From WHTI01 sp963756365 (GTDB taxonomy: Bacteria > Actinomycetota > CADDZG01 > WHSQ01), in the NCBI GenBank assembly GCA_963756365.1, contig CAVWNF010000003.1, positions 2,046,001 to 2,110,000 of the forward strand: a DNA stretch of 64,000 nt. The letters run 5' to 3'. Positions 63,847-64,000 of this stretch are shown piece after piece. The position numbers and the translations under genes are program-made. The stretch's first letter is position 1. Every line of letters begins with the position of its first letter. A model generated the notes under the pieces. The model was not told the DNA's origin. It saw only the letters and a program-made list of their open reading frames with translations, and did not search any database.

Positions 63847-64000
63847 CAGCCGCCCCAGATCCAGAACAACGCCTCGCCTGAACGTACTGGCTGGCCGGGG
63901 ACGGCAAGCATCCCCATGACCCATCCGCGATGTGGCGAGCACACTGGGATGATCGTTCCGTTCAGATCGACCTCGGCCAGAACTCCGCCCGCTTCGACCC
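63846..64000 (-). CDS. C-terminus of a lipoyl/biotinyl-fold-like protein, partial
   Basis: Only the last 50 residues lie in the window: VEAGGVLAEVDLNGTIIPVC, SPHRGWVMGMLAVPGQPVRS and GEALFWIWGG. The spacing (VxAGxxLAEV, SPxxGWV, GxPVRxGExLFxI) resembles half of a biotinyl/lipoyl barrel, but no attachment lysine (MKM) is visible. It overlaps the fabH start, so it is the preceding gene of the fatty-acid operon. A carboxylase carrier or an unrelated barrel protein are both possible. Confidence 0.4.
   Translation of the reverse strand, partial: VEAGGVLAEVDLNGTIIPVCSPHRGWVMGMLAVPGQPVRSGEALFWIWGG

Overview
The window reads as a 64 kb piece of an actinobacterial chromosome with high GC content. No species can be named from it. 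The lineage call rests on gene order: eno, mazG, a PpiC lipoprotein, mfd, pth, rplY, prs, glmU, ispE, rsmA, tatD, metG, rsmI, a protein O-mannosyltransferase, moeA and galU lie close together, much as I recall them in Mycobacterium tuberculosis (about Rv0993-Rv1023). A SepX/GlpR-like membrane protein, a DUF4177 protein and an FmdB-type zinc ribbon also fit Actinobacteria.

Layout. 1-17.7 kb: conserved housekeeping block, almost all on the minus strand (enolase cut by the window edge, mazG, mfd, pth, ribosomal protein L25, prs, glmU, tRNA-Gln, ispE, rsmA, tatD, metG, a plus-strand AbrB-type regulator, rsmI, a membrane protein with a hydrolase-like end). 17.7-36.3 kb: mannosyltransferase, FKBP lipoprotein, tRNA-Ala, translin-like protein, SepX-like protein, leucyl aminopeptidase, flavin reductase, moaC-moeA-galU, a GGDEF protein, fmdB, mtnP, uppP, an SDR, an ABC exporter, an O-methyltransferase, an inositol-phosphatase-like protein and a CoA-disulfide-reductase-like flavoprotein. 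36.4-56.2 kb: accessory region dominated by exported proteins (Tat lipoprotein of the dimethylformamidase type, ceramidase-like protein, NHL-repeat protein, RTX-repeat protein, PGRP amidase), a FadR-like regulator with a fatty-acid hydroxylase, and a giant surface-type gene. 56.4-59.4 kb: CPBP protease, MOSC protein, copper-chaperone-like protein, 6-phosphogluconate dehydrogenase, SRPBCC protein. 59.4-64 kb: a complete type II fatty-acid synthesis operon on the minus strand, fabH-fabG-acpP-fabF-fabL-acpS, preceded by the end of a lipoyl-fold-like protein.

The most striking object is the giant gene at 46468-56113 (minus). It encodes a signal peptide, three near-identical seven-bladed RCC1 propellers, then dozens of calcium-binding thrombospondin type 3 repeats, including 22 tandem copies of a 240-bp unit that differ at only two positions, both silent, and finally an unrecognised C-terminal domain. 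One net extra base at the junction between the propeller part and the array splits it into two frames.

A second theme is reading-frame damage. Nine genes (mazG, pth, fmdB, the ceramidase-like gene twice, the giant gene, an SRPBCC gene, acpS, fabL, fabF) are each broken by a one-base event or, in fabL, a 14-bp tandem duplication. Both halves remain well conserved, and removing the event gives the family's normal length. Consensus or assembly error is the most economical explanation, above all for pth, but it cannot be proved from the sequence alone.
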